Shown piece after piece: positions 18,149-27,113 of a stretch of 64,000 nt of DNA. Position 1 is the stretch's first letter. Every line of letters begins with the position of its first letter. The notes under the pieces were generated by a model. That model was not told the DNA's origin, did not search any database, and saw nothing but the letters and a program-made list of their open reading frames with translations. The DNA lies in contig CAJWRM010000011.1 of the NCBI GenBank assembly GCA_913046365.1, forward strand, positions 1 through 64,000. The letters run 5' to 3'. The translations under genes were made by a program, and so were the position numbers. The stretch comes from an uncultured Flavobacteriales bacterium (GTDB taxonomy: Bacteria; Bacteroidota; Bacteroidia; Flavobacteriales_D; Crocinitomicaceae).

Positions 18149-18439
18149 GTGAAAGTAACAGATGAAATTGTGAAACATATTTCCCATTTGGCTCGCTTAG
18201 ATTTTAAGGGTGAAGAGCTAGATGCAATCAAGGCCGATATGGAAAAGATAATTGGTTTTGTGGATAAGCTATCCGAGATCGATACTGAGAATGTGGAACC
18301 ACTTATTTTCATGAATGAAAAGGTAAATGTTTTAAGGGAAGATATATCTAATCAAACCTTGACCAAACAGAACGCGTTAGCTAATGCACCAAAAAGCGAC
18401 TCTGACTATTTTAGGATTCCTAAAGTATTAGATAAGTAA
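18149..18439 (+). CDS. gatC: Asp-tRNA(Asn)/Glu-tRNA(Gln) amidotransferase subunit C
   Basis: This 96-residue subunit stabilises the GatCAB amidotransferase. The family pattern is clear: VKHISHLARLDFKGEELD at the start, then KIIGFVDKLSEIDTENVEPL, LREDI and a C-terminal YFRIPKVLDK. It has a GTG start. gatA and gatB are not in the window. It is convergent with trmB, with 1 bp between them. Confidence 0.95.
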   Translation: MKVTDEIVKHISHLARLDFKGEELDAIKADMEKIIGFVDKLSEIDTENVEPLIFMNEKVNVLREDISNQTLTKQNALANAPKSDSDYFRIPKVLDK

Positions 18440-18440
18440 T

Positions 18441-19106
18441 CTAAATTTCAAAGCAACAATACTTTATAATAGATCCTTTACTAGCGAATAGTTCCTCGTA
18501 ATGTGTTTTGATGTTAAAAATTTCTTTTTCGCTATTTGTCAGCTTATTTTGAAATGAACCATATAGGTCCCAGGTGAGTGCATGACATTTATAGCCTTCT
18601 TCCTTGATTTGTTCTTCAGTATACTCAAACAAAATATCGCTATCTGTTTTGACATGTATCAAACCATTTTTCTTTAAGAAATTTTTATAGCGGCTAATAA
18701 AAAGGGGAGAGGTAAGTCTTTTTCTAGGTTTTTTAGGTTGCGGATCTGAAAAGGTTAGCCAAATTTCATCAATCTCGCCCTCTTCGAAGAAGTTTTCTAT
18801 AAAGTCAACTCTAGTGCGTAAAAATTGAACATTATCCATTTTTTTTTCGAGCGCCTTTTTTGCACCTATATATATTCTGTTCCCTTTGATATCGATACCT
18901 AAAAAGTTCTTTTCCGGAAACATTTCACCTAGTCCAACTGCATATTCTCCTTTTCCGCAACCCAGCTCTAAAACAATGGGTTTATCGTTTTTGAAAATTT
19001 CTTCTTTCCATTTTCCTTTTTGAGGAAAAGTTTCTGAAAATGGCGCTTCCGTTACATTCGTAAACCTTTTGATCTCAGAAAACCGCCATAATTTATCTTT
19101 TCCCAT
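18441..19106 (-). CDS. trmB: tRNA (guanine-N7-)-methyltransferase
   Basis: This SAM-dependent enzyme makes m7G46 in tRNA. The SAM-binding motif I is LELGCGKGEYA (about 46); the family motif FSDPQPKKPRKRL (about 120-132) and HVKTDSDILFEYT follow. The 221-residue length is normal. It lies 2 bp after the upstream lipoprotein gene on the same strand, so it is probably translated from the same mRNA. Confidence 0.96.
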   Translation of the reverse strand: MGKDKLWRFSEIKRFTNVTEAPFSETFPQKGKWKEEIFKNDKPIVLELGCGKGEYAVGLGEMFPEKNFLGIDIKGNRIYIGAKKALEKKMDNVQFLRTRVDFIENFFEEGEIDEIWLTFSDPQPKKPRKRLTSPLFISRYKNFLKKNGLIHVKTDSDILFEYTEEQIKEEGYKCHALTWDLYGSFQNKLTNSEKEIFNIKTHYEELFASKGSIIKYCCFEI

Positions 19107-19108
19107 AC

Positions 19109-20590
19109 TTATTGAAATATTGATCCTAAAATAAGGCTTGGAATTAGGTTAGCTATTTGAGTCATTGAATTTTCTTCTTCATCTTTCATTGTTATTATGA
19201 GTTCTCCACCTGTTAGATCAGCGTTCAAAGTCATATGTTTTAATAGTTCTAAAATACGCTGTATTACTATTTCGTTCATGAAGAGTTCCTTGTAGGGATT
19301 TTGTTCAATATCCCAAAAAGCGGATATTGGCTTAGCACCGAGCGCTTCAAACTGGGGTTTTAATTGTAATTTATTTACATTATTCTGAGGTCCATTTGCT
19401 TCGGAAGTATATAGTTCCATTCTCGTGTCATCTATTTCTAATGAATGAAAAAATCCTTTTATTGGATTGAACTCATTTTTTAGTATTTCTTCTAATCTAG
19501 GACCTATACCAAAATATGCACTGTATTCCATGTGTTTCTCATCAACTGAGTACTGCCCAAAGGCGAAATTTCCATCGATATAACGTTGAAGTCCATCTTT
19601 TTGAATGAACGCCTCAATGACTGATAGCTCTCTTGGGACTGCTCTTTTTATGCTAGCGTCAAGATCTGAATCCTGTATGGCATTTGATATACTTTTGGGT
19701 AGGTACTGCTTTCGTAATTTTTCAAGTCCTTGCATATTAAGCGCCAATGTTATTGCAGCGCTGGGTGATCCGGCGCCTAGCTTATTTAGCATCGGCTTGC
19801 TGTTTTTAGCAAATATATTTAATCCGCTAGCCTGTTGAGATAAGTAGTTTGTATTCGTCAATATAATCTTTCCTTTTTCAAAAGATAAATGCATGGTAAT
19901 AGTTCCCTCAATAAGTTCATTATGTTCAGGAACTTCTGCGTTCAAAGTGGTTGTAAAGGATTTAAGAACCTGCTGCATAATTATGGCAAAAGTGATATCG
20001 TCCTGAGCAGCAATTATTTGCGCTATTTCTGAGTTGTTTTTTTTACTTTTCAACCCATCTATTGTGTTTTCAATTTCCCTTCGGGCCCGCTTATTGTCAA
20101 TGTTGTCAGATATATAGATAATCATCTCGTTGTTAGTGAGGCCGATTTTGATGCCACTTGGAAATAAATATTTCACTCCATTTTCCTCAATGATTTCGCC
20201 AATTTGGAAATCTTTTTTCATTATTTCAATGGCCAAGGATGCGTCTTTTATTTTGCAAACAAGAACTACATCAGGGGTGGTTATATCTCTTAAATTAGAC
20301 TTAACAGCGTAATACATTGGTAATTCTGTGTAAATCACCTTTGAATAGTCCTCAATCATATCCGTAGGAACAAGTCCAGAGTCGGATAATTTTGAATCAT
20401 AAATGGCTTTTCTAAGCATTTGATCAATGCGCACAGCACCGAATGAGATTAGATTAGATTCACTTGCTAGATAAGCTTCCGCAGCGTTCTGCCAAATTTC
20501 TTTAGATGGGACTTTAGGTTCACTTTTGTCTGCGTTTGTGCATGAAAAAAGTAAACATACTGTACCTAAAATAGCGATGTAAATGCGCAT
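19109..20590 (-). CDS. Lipoprotein, DUF4836-like
   Basis: The 493-residue protein has a lipobox (LLFSC, Cys17) and mixed alpha/beta content. Segments such as VLVCKIKDASLAIEIM, LNMQGLEKLRKQY and the closing LTADLTGGELIITMKDEEENS-like region recall DUF4836 proteins of Bacteroidota, large surface or periplasmic lipoproteins of unknown function. The family call is tentative. It starts 25 nt after a -7 box (20622 to 20615) and is followed by trmB with a 2-bp gap. Confidence 0.68.
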   Translation of the reverse strand: MRIYIAILGTVCLLFSCTNADKSEPKVPSKEIWQNAAEAYLASESNLISFGAVRIDQMLRKAIYDSKLSDSGLVPTDMIEDYSKVIYTELPMYYAVKSNLRDITTPDVVLVCKIKDASLAIEIMKKDFQIGEIIEENGVKYLFPSGIKIGLTNNEMIIYISDNIDNKRARREIENTIDGLKSKKNNSEIAQIIAAQDDITFAIIMQQVLKSFTTTLNAEVPEHNELIEGTITMHLSFEKGKIILTNTNYLSQQASGLNIFAKNSKPMLNKLGAGSPSAAITLALNMQGLEKLRKQYLPKSISNAIQDSDLDASIKRAVPRELSVIEAFIQKDGLQRYIDGNFAFGQYSVDEKHMEYSAYFGIGPRLEEILKNEFNPIKGFFHSLEIDDTRMELYTSEANGPQNNVNKLQLKPQFEALGAKPISAFWDIEQNPYKELFMNEIVIQRILELLKHMTLNADLTGGELIITMKDEEENSMTQIANLIPSLILGSIFQ

Positions 20591-20614
20591 AAAATGTGCG
20601 TTTTAAAACTTCCT

Positions 20615-20622
20615 CAAAATTA
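20615..20622 (-). promoter_or_regulatory. -7 box upstream of the DUF4836-like lipoprotein
   Basis: TAATTTTG on the minus strand (20622 to 20615) matches TAnnTTTG, with a 24-nt leader before the ATG at 20590. Confidence 0.5.
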
Positions 20623-20647
20623 ATAAGAATATGTCAAATCACTTGAT

Positions 20648-20655
20648 TAAATTTG
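20648..20655 (+). promoter_or_regulatory. -7 box directly abutting the next start codon
   Basis: TAAATTTG matches TAnnTTTG and ends 3 nt before the ATG at 20659. The in-frame TTG at 20653 lies inside the box, so it cannot be the start. It is divergent from the lipoprotein promoter 26 bp away. Confidence 0.55.
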
Positions 20656-20658
20656 GAC

Positions 20659-21234
20659 ATGCACTTTATTGAGCCATATTATAATTGGAGAGGATATTAC
20701 ATTGCCTCAGAGGATCCTTCTTCGCCATTTTATGAGAGGGTTTACAGTGAATTCGAGTATTCTAATCGCATCTATAATTTTCTTATTCACCCACAGTGGG
20801 ATTACTTTGGCTCACCTACGCTTTTTGTGAAAGTACTTTTCGTAGATTACGATTTGGGTCACGCCGTTCTTGAGCTCATAGGGGAATGGAATGACGCCAT
20901 TGAAAACGATATTATGCGCCTCAAAAGAGACGTAGTAGAACCAATTATGAAAACAGGGATCGATAAGTTTATCTTGATTGGTGAAAATGTCCTAAACTTT
21001 CATTCCTCTGATGAATGCTATTACGATGAATGGTTCGATGACGTAGAGGATGGATGGATTGCTATGGTGAATTTTCATGAACATGTAGTCAAGGAATTTA
21101 TTTCAGCCAACCTCGACCATTATTTTGTGATGGGTGGTCAACTCGAGGAGCTTGATTGGAGGACTTTTAGGCCTTTGCAATTCTGCCAAAAAGTAGAATC
21201 CCTCGTAAATAAAAGAATTGGTGCAATTAACTAG
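20659..21234 (+). CDS. Conserved-looking hypothetical protein, acidic and aromatic-rich
   Basis: This is a 191-residue soluble protein with no signal or membrane segment and with many Tyr, Trp, Phe, Asp and Glu (YYNWRGYYIASEDPSSPFYE at the N-terminus, CYYDEWFDDVEDGW in the middle). No family is recognised with confidence. The start at 20659 is chosen because the promoter -7 box occupies the alternative TTG. It is convergent with the DUF819 gene (11 bp apart). No function is proposed. Confidence 0.75.
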   Translation: MHFIEPYYNWRGYYIASEDPSSPFYERVYSEFEYSNRIYNFLIHPQWDYFGSPTLFVKVLFVDYDLGHAVLELIGEWNDAIENDIMRLKRDVVEPIMKTGIDKFILIGENVLNFHSSDECYYDEWFDDVEDGWIAMVNFHEHVVKEFISANLDHYFVMGGQLEELDWRTFRPLQFCQKVESLVNKRIGAIN

Positions 21235-21245
21235 ATCATTCAGCT

Positions 21246-22862
21246 TTATACCGATAGTGCTTGCATCATTAAGGTACATAAAATAGCGCCAAATGTTCCA
21301 ACAGCATATCCAAGAACGGCAAGTAAAACCCCAACCGGTGCCAATGAAGGACTGAATGCACTTGCAACAATTGGTGCAGAAGCTGCTCCTCCTACGTTTG
21401 CTTGACTTCCAACCGCTACATAGAAGAAAGGGGCCTTAATGATTTTTGCAACGACGAACAAGAATAAAGCGTGTACCATGATCCAAATTAAACCAATAGA
21501 AAGCAAGAATTTAAAGACACCCCAATTCGCGATCAGCTCCATAATGTCCATTTTCATACCTATTGTAGCCACCAAAACATATAGGAATAGGCTACCCATT
21601 TTTGATGCGCCAACACCCTCAAATTCACGGTACCTTGTAAAAGAAAGCCCGACACCAAATAAGGTAGAAAGAACCACCAACCAGAAGAATCCATTTCCAA
21701 AGGATACCATTAATCTCGCAGCTGTTTGGTTTTCCATTCCATTTAGTATTTCCGTTACCCATGGACCTATGTAATCTGCTCCCAAATGGGCGATACCAAC
21801 GCAAAAGAAGGTGATTCCTAACATATAAATGAGGTCATTGAAGCTTGCGATTTTAGAAACACTCATTTGGAATTTTTCCATTTTTGTTTTCAAGCTTTCA
21901 ATAGCAGAGTCATCGGCTTTAAAGAATCGGTTGAGTTTCTTGTTGTACCCAGTTCCAAAAAGCAACACGGACATAAATAGATTGGCGACGAATACATCCA
22001 CAACAATCATAGCAGAAAACATTTGGTCGCTGGCGCCATAAATTTCTTTCATAGCCGTTTGATTGGCTCCACCACCGATCCAAGATCCGGCAACAGTTGA
22101 TAATCCTTTCCAAATTTCTCCATTTAGGACCTCAGGTGCAAATAAAGAAACGACGTAAAGTGCAAGAGGACCTCCGACAACAATTCCTGCTGTCGCCGCA
22201 AAAAACATAATAATCGCTTTTGAGCCAAGTCTTTTAATTGCGGGAATGTCTATGCTCAAACAGAGTAATATCAAACTGGCCGGCAAAAGATACCTTGATG
22301 CTATGAAGTATAGGTTGGATTCTTCTGACGAGATGATTCCAAATGAGTTCAGCCCTGCTGGAATGAAGTAACATAGCAATAAGGCCGGAACAACTTTATA
22401 AAATTTCTTAAAATAGCTTCGCTCACTTTTTGCTGTTTTGAAAACAAAAAATAGAACAATCATTAATAATCCGAATACTGTAGCGTCATTTGAAAACCAT
22501 GGTCTCGCGGCTTTAACCTTGAAAGATTTACTTATCTCTTCAGCATCTCCAGCTACATTTACTTTTTTCAAGGTTATGGTGTGGTCTCCTCTTTGTAAAT
22601 CTTTCAGAAAAATATCTGTATTCGATAGCAGCTCTGTATTGTTAGCGTCAAAGTAAACAGCATAATCATACATCCCTTCGAAGGTTATCGTCAAATTTGG
22701 ATCTTCAGATGCATAGAATATTCTCTCTAGGTCATTAAATGAAATGGTCTTGTTTTTATCGCTGTTATTAAGATAGTTTGAAGTTTCAACTATTGTCTGG
22801 CTTTGCAACGAAAAAATGAGACCGCAAATGAATATTCCGATTAAACCGATTGATTTTTTCAT
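21246..22862 (-). CDS. DUF819 family membrane protein with exported N-terminal domain
   Basis: Residues about 130-538 hold ten or more membrane helices with the DUF819 pattern (VVGGPLALYVV, GSWIGGGANQTAMKEIYG, GGAASAPIVASAFSP), a family resembling YjcL and sodium-dependent transporters. Residues 1-22 are a cleavable signal and about 23-120 form a small soluble domain (ITFEGMYDYAVYFDANNTELL) of beta-sandwich appearance. Usual DUF819 proteins are about 380-420 residues and lack this part, so this is a fusion. The substrate is unknown. A terminator separates it from the upstream peptide transporter. Confidence 0.85.
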   Translation of the reverse strand: MKKSIGLIGIFICGLIFSLQSQTIVETSNYLNNSDKNKTISFNDLERIFYASEDPNLTITFEGMYDYAVYFDANNTELLSNTDIFLKDLQRGDHTITLKKVNVAGDAEEISKSFKVKAARPWFSNDATVFGLLMIVLFFVFKTAKSERSYFKKFYKVVPALLLCYFIPAGLNSFGIISSEESNLYFIASRYLLPASLILLCLSIDIPAIKRLGSKAIIMFFAATAGIVVGGPLALYVVSLFAPEVLNGEIWKGLSTVAGSWIGGGANQTAMKEIYGASDQMFSAMIVVDVFVANLFMSVLLFGTGYNKKLNRFFKADDSAIESLKTKMEKFQMSVSKIASFNDLIYMLGITFFCVGIAHLGADYIGPWVTEILNGMENQTAARLMVSFGNGFFWLVVLSTLFGVGLSFTRYREFEGVGASKMGSLFLYVLVATIGMKMDIMELIANWGVFKFLLSIGLIWIMVHALFLFVVAKIIKAPFFYVAVGSQANVGGAASAPIVASAFSPSLAPVGVLLAVLGYAVGTFGAILCTLMMQALSV

Positions 22863-22898
22863 GAGGATAAATTAAAATTATAAAAAGAAGGGTTTAAT

Positions 22899-22925
22899 AA
22901 AAAAGGCTGCACTAGGCAGCCTTTT
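22899..22925 (-). terminator. Terminator after the peptide transporter
   Basis: A perfect 10-bp stem AAAAGGCTGC / GCAGCCTTTT (22901-22910 with 22916-22925), 5-nt loop, then T-rich sequence on the minus strand. It lies 10 bp after the transporter stop. Confidence 0.85.
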
Positions 22926-22934
22926 GTTTGTTTT

Positions 22935-24845
22935 TTAGTTGATGCCGTGCATCCATTTTTTAATCGGCTTACCAATTAAAAATAAGATTAATCCGCAGGC
23001 CATTGCAATAAAACCGAGCATTTCAAAAACACTCAATCCCTTATTTAGTGACTCGCTCCTTATCGAATTGATTACCGCTGTTCCTGGCGTGTTTTCTGTT
23101 AGTTTTTTGAGTTCACTTTGTGAAACAGTATCGGCTGTAATCGTATTTTCTTCATAAGTTATGAAGCTAACATTTGCAGCACTTAGCATTTTTTCTTTTT
23201 TCGTTCCTTTATAACTTTCAGCTTCTTCTAATGCCTCTTTTACATAGACATTCGATTTGGTGTAGGATTTGTTCCCTTTCAAGTTTAGCTCAGATATAAA
23301 TGATGAATCAGTCAATACCGATTCAATAGAGCTGTCGTCTAGCTTGTCAGTGAATTTCTTTGATAAAAGCAATGTTTTGACATCCTCGTCCATTTTTGAT
23401 GCTTTAAATGCATCACTTTGAACAATGGTTTTTTCATTTACAGTCGTCAGTTTGGCAATATGCTTTCCTCCTTGATGTGCAAGTGAAGAAGAAAGTAACC
23501 AAATCCCCATTAAAAATCCAACCATATGTCTTGGAGATAGCTTTGTAACCAATGAAAGGCCCACAGGTGAAAGTGTAAGTTCACCAATCGTATGAAGTAA
23601 ATAAAGAAGTACCATGAACATCGCTGGAATCATTCCGGCGGTTGCAGATGCGCCACCAAGGTTTAGTGCTAGAAATCCAAGACCTAATAGAAGCAAGCCC
23701 ATACCAAACTTATAAGGTGCTGCTGGTTCTTTATTTGCATTGGACAATTTAATCCATACCCAGGAGAATATCGGTGCGAAAAGCATGATAAACAAAGGAT
23801 TAAATGATTGAAAGAAAGTTGTTTTTATTTCATATCCAAATAACGACCTATCCACGTTTCTTGCAGTAAAAAGACTTAAAGCTGATCCTGCCAGCTCAAA
23901 GAAGGTCCAAAATACAGTTGTAAAGAATAAAAGTACAACCACGACCCATATTCTTTGTTTTGCTTGAAGCTCCATTTTACCCGCTTCATAGAGTAGGTAT
24001 CCAATCACAAGGACCGCCAAAAGTACCAATATGATATCGACAATATCATTATAAACAATTAGTGTTGAAGCTAAAATGATCATGATGATTGTGGAAACAG
24101 CAGGAAGCATCTTGTTAGATAAGCCTGGAATAATCGGCTTGTCTAATTCTACATCAGGTCCATTTCCTACATCCTCATAAATTCCTTGTTTCGATCCCCA
24201 AACAAATACAAGGTAACCGATGACCATACCAATACCAGCAGTCAAGAATCCATATTGCCATCCTTCATTCTCTCCAATTGCACCACAGGTTAATGGTGCT
24301 AGGAAAGCACCCATATTTATCCCCATGTAGAACAAGGTAAATGCACCATCTCGACGTTTGTCTCCCTCTTCGTAGAAGCGTCCAATCATACTCGAAATAT
24401 TTGGCTTGAAGAAACCGTTTCCTACGACCAATACAGCAAGTCCTATATAAAAAGAAACTTCATTTGCATTTCCACTCAAGAATAATGTAAACTGTCCAAT
24501 GGCCATTAAAATAGCTCCCCAAACAATGGCTTTTCTGAATCCTATTAATTTATCTGCAAAGAACCCTCCAATTAAAGGTGTAAGGTAAACTAGTGCTCCA
24601 TATGCTCCATATATTCCGTATGCTTTTGCATCGTCAAATTCAAAACCACCGTCAATAACACTGGCCGTCATATATAAGATGAGAAGGGCACGCATACCAT
24701 AGTAGCTAAAGCGTTCCCATAGCTCAACCATGAATAGAGCAAATAAAGCTTTAGGATGTATTTTTCTGTTTGAAAAGATTACAAACGCCACCCAAGCTGC
24801 AACTCCAGCCCAAGCAATTAACATTAACTGATAATCAGGATTCAT
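22935..24845 (-). CDS. POT/PTR family proton-dependent peptide transporter
   Basis: This inner-membrane MFS symporter imports di- and tripeptides. The POT signatures are present: VELWERFSYYGMRALLILYM (ExxER-like), and FTLFYMGINMGAFLAPLTCGAIGE. At 636 residues it is longer than most POT proteins (about 450-520). The surplus is a soluble, charged insert at about residues 465-605, between two late helices (before EMLGFIAMACGLILFLIG), predicted to face the periplasm. Such inserts occur in Bacteroidota POT proteins. It is monocistronic with its own terminator. Confidence 0.93.
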   Translation of the reverse strand: MNPDYQLMLIAWAGVAAWVAFVIFSNRKIHPKALFALFMVELWERFSYYGMRALLILYMTASVIDGGFEFDDAKAYGIYGAYGALVYLTPLIGGFFADKLIGFRKAIVWGAILMAIGQFTLFLSGNANEVSFYIGLAVLVVGNGFFKPNISSMIGRFYEEGDKRRDGAFTLFYMGINMGAFLAPLTCGAIGENEGWQYGFLTAGIGMVIGYLVFVWGSKQGIYEDVGNGPDVELDKPIIPGLSNKMLPAVSTIIMIILASTLIVYNDIVDIILVLLAVLVIGYLLYEAGKMELQAKQRIWVVVVLLFFTTVFWTFFELAGSALSLFTARNVDRSLFGYEIKTTFFQSFNPLFIMLFAPIFSWVWIKLSNANKEPAAPYKFGMGLLLLGLGFLALNLGGASATAGMIPAMFMVLLYLLHTIGELTLSPVGLSLVTKLSPRHMVGFLMGIWLLSSSLAHQGGKHIAKLTTVNEKTIVQSDAFKASKMDEDVKTLLLSKKFTDKLDDSSIESVLTDSSFISELNLKGNKSYTKSNVYVKEALEEAESYKGTKKEKMLSAANVSFITYEENTITADTVSQSELKKLTENTPGTAVINSIRSESLNKGLSVFEMLGFIAMACGLILFLIGKPIKKWMHGIN

Positions 24846-25024
24846 TCTTTTAAGATTTAAATATTAAGGCTCGAATTTACTAAAAAATGTGGTGAAACAA
24901 TCAAATTGTGTGAATTGTTCTTTTTAAATGATTTTTAATGAAAAATAACGATATTAGTGTCCTCCTTATTTTTAACGATTGCGCTTTTGCAATAATGAGA
25001 TTTAGTTAAACTTAATTTAGAACA

Positions 25025-27070
25025 ATGAAAAAAACATTTTTACTATTTATGATGGGATGCTTTGCTTCCTTTACATTTGCCCAAACCTTTTCGGATGATT
25101 TTGAATCCTATACAATAGGATCGTATTTGGGATCTAGCTCTGCTGATTGGACGACTTGGAGTGGCACAGAAGGTGGTGCAGAGGATGTCCAAATTACCGA
25201 TAATAACGCGAGCAGTGGCTCGAATTCAATCTATTTCAGCTCAACTTCACCAAATGGGGGGCCGGCTGATGTGGTACTTCCATTTGATCAGGTATACAAT
25301 TCTGGGAATTTTTCTTTTGAAGCCAACTTTTATGTTGAAGCAGGAAAGGGAGCGTACTTCAATCTTCAGGGTACACTTGTCGTTGCTCAGGTTTGGGCAC
25401 TTGATTGTTATATGCTAGAAGACGGCACCTTGAAGCTTTCCAATCAGGGGACACCATACATAAATGCGAATTACCCAAGTGCACAATGGTTTAACCTAAG
25501 AGTGGATATGGACCTCACATCAAATGTTTGGGAGCTTTTCATTGACAATGTTTCTCAAGGTTCTTTTTCAAACCCGACAGGACAAATCGGAATTTTGGAT
25601 TTATATCCAGTAAACCCAGCAGGTCAGGGAGGAAATGGAATTTCTGGATTTTATGTAGATGATATCAGCTATACCCATTTACCGGCTACTTTGCCACCTC
25701 TTAATGGTGGAGTTTCATTTATTTCACAGATTAGCGGTATAGCTGGCTTAAGCTATGATGTAGTGGCTACAGCAAGGAACCTCGGTCAATTTGAGATTAA
25801 TTCTTTTGATTTAACCTATAATTATAATGGGGTAGATGTGACAGAAAGTATAACAGGTTTGAATTTAGCTTCATTGGATACTTATGAACATACTTTTGGA
25901 ACGGCTTTAACACCAGTATTGGGAAATAACGATTTAACCGTAACAATCTCAAATGTTAATGGAGTCAGTACTGATGATGATCCTTCTGATGATTCCAAAG
26001 TGATTAGTATTGATCCTGTTGTACCCGCTGAAGGTAAAATGGTTGTTGGTGAAGAAGCAACAGGAACATGGTGTCAGTGGTGCCCTAGAGGAGCTGTTTA
26101 TATGGATTTATTTGAAGAGCAATATGGAGATTATTGGGTGGGAATTGCAGTTCACAACGGTGACCCTATGACAGACGCAGTATATGATGCTGGAATTGGA
26201 GGTTCTATTGGTGGATATCCAAGTGCATTGGTTGATCGCGGTGCAGATGTGGATCCATCAGCTATGAATGCTGACTTTTTAGACCGTCTTTTAACTGCAC
26301 CTGCGGGTGTTCTTGTTAATGGTGCAAATTGGGATCCGGTTTCAAGAGTTTTAGATGTATCTGTAAAATCTACATTTTCTCAAGCGGTAACAAATTCATA
26401 CAAATTGGCTTGTGCCTTGACAGAGGATGGCGTAACAGGAACGGATGCCGGTTACAATCAATCTAATGCTTATGCAGGTGGAGGAAATGGTGTAATGGGA
26501 GGGTATGAATCTCTTCCTAGCTCTGTTCCAGCTGCTCAAATGGTATATGATCATGTTGCACGTTCAATAGCACCTAGCTTTGAAGGTTCCTCTATATCTT
26601 TTCCTGCAAATGTCAATGCAGGTGAAAATGTAATTAGTAATTATTCATTTACACTTCCGGCAGATTGGGATGAGAACAACATGCACATCGTAGGTTTGCT
26701 TATATCTCCTGATGGAAGAATTGACAACGCAGCTTCATCATCTATTACAGAGGCAGTAAGCAATGGGTATGAAGAGGGGCCAAACGTCGGTTTATTTGAT
26801 GGATTTAACAATCAAATCGATGACAAACTGAAAGTCTATCCGAATCCGGCCTCTAATTTATTAAATGTAACTATTGATATCGTGAATTCTAATTCAAATC
26901 AATTGAGGATATTTAATGCTCAAGGTCAAGTGGTAAAAGATTTTGAAATGATCGAAACAAGTGGTAGTTGGAGCTATTCAATTGACATCTCTGGTTTTTC
27001 ACCTGGCGTTTATGCAATATCATATACCAGTGACAATGGAAATAAAATGAAGCGTTTTGTAGTAGAATAA
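25025..27070 (+). CDS. T9SS-exported Omp28-like protein with thioredoxin-fold domain
   Basis: The signal peptide is MKKTFLLFMMGCFASFTFAQ. Residues about 22-215 look like a concanavalin/LamG-type jelly roll (FSDDFESYTIGSYLG, GISGFYVDDISYTH). Residues about 335-560 match the Omp28-related family with a CxxC site in TGTWCQWCPRGAV (about 350). The C-terminal 75 residues are a type A T9SS sorting domain (VYPNPASNLLNVTI ... GVYAISYTSDNGNKMKRFVVE). The protein is therefore exported to the cell surface or medium. The CxxC suggests redox or thiol chemistry outside the cell, but its catalytic competence is unproven. Confidence 0.9.
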   Translation: MKKTFLLFMMGCFASFTFAQTFSDDFESYTIGSYLGSSSADWTTWSGTEGGAEDVQITDNNASSGSNSIYFSSTSPNGGPADVVLPFDQVYNSGNFSFEANFYVEAGKGAYFNLQGTLVVAQVWALDCYMLEDGTLKLSNQGTPYINANYPSAQWFNLRVDMDLTSNVWELFIDNVSQGSFSNPTGQIGILDLYPVNPAGQGGNGISGFYVDDISYTHLPATLPPLNGGVSFISQISGIAGLSYDVVATARNLGQFEINSFDLTYNYNGVDVTESITGLNLASLDTYEHTFGTALTPVLGNNDLTVTISNVNGVSTDDDPSDDSKVISIDPVVPAEGKMVVGEEATGTWCQWCPRGAVYMDLFEEQYGDYWVGIAVHNGDPMTDAVYDAGIGGSIGGYPSALVDRGADVDPSAMNADFLDRLLTAPAGVLVNGANWDPVSRVLDVSVKSTFSQAVTNSYKLACALTEDGVTGTDAGYNQSNAYAGGGNGVMGGYESLPSSVPAAQMVYDHVARSIAPSFEGSSISFPANVNAGENVISNYSFTLPADWDENNMHIVGLLISPDGRIDNAASSSITEAVSNGYEEGPNVGLFDGFNNQIDDKLKVYPNPASNLLNVTIDIVNSNSNQLRIFNAQGQVVKDFEMIETSGSWSYSIDISGFSPGVYAISYTSDNGNKMKRFVVE

Positions 27071-27086
27071 ACGATTCAAAATAAGT

Positions 27087-27113
27087 AAAGAGCCACTTCG
27101 GTGGCTTTTTTTA
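27087..27113 (+). terminator. Terminator shared by the Omp28-like gene and purK
   Basis: The stem AGCCAC/GTGGCT closes a UUCG tetraloop (C-TTCG-G) and is followed by seven T. It overlaps the purK stop codon on the other strand and is probably bidirectional. Confidence 0.88.
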
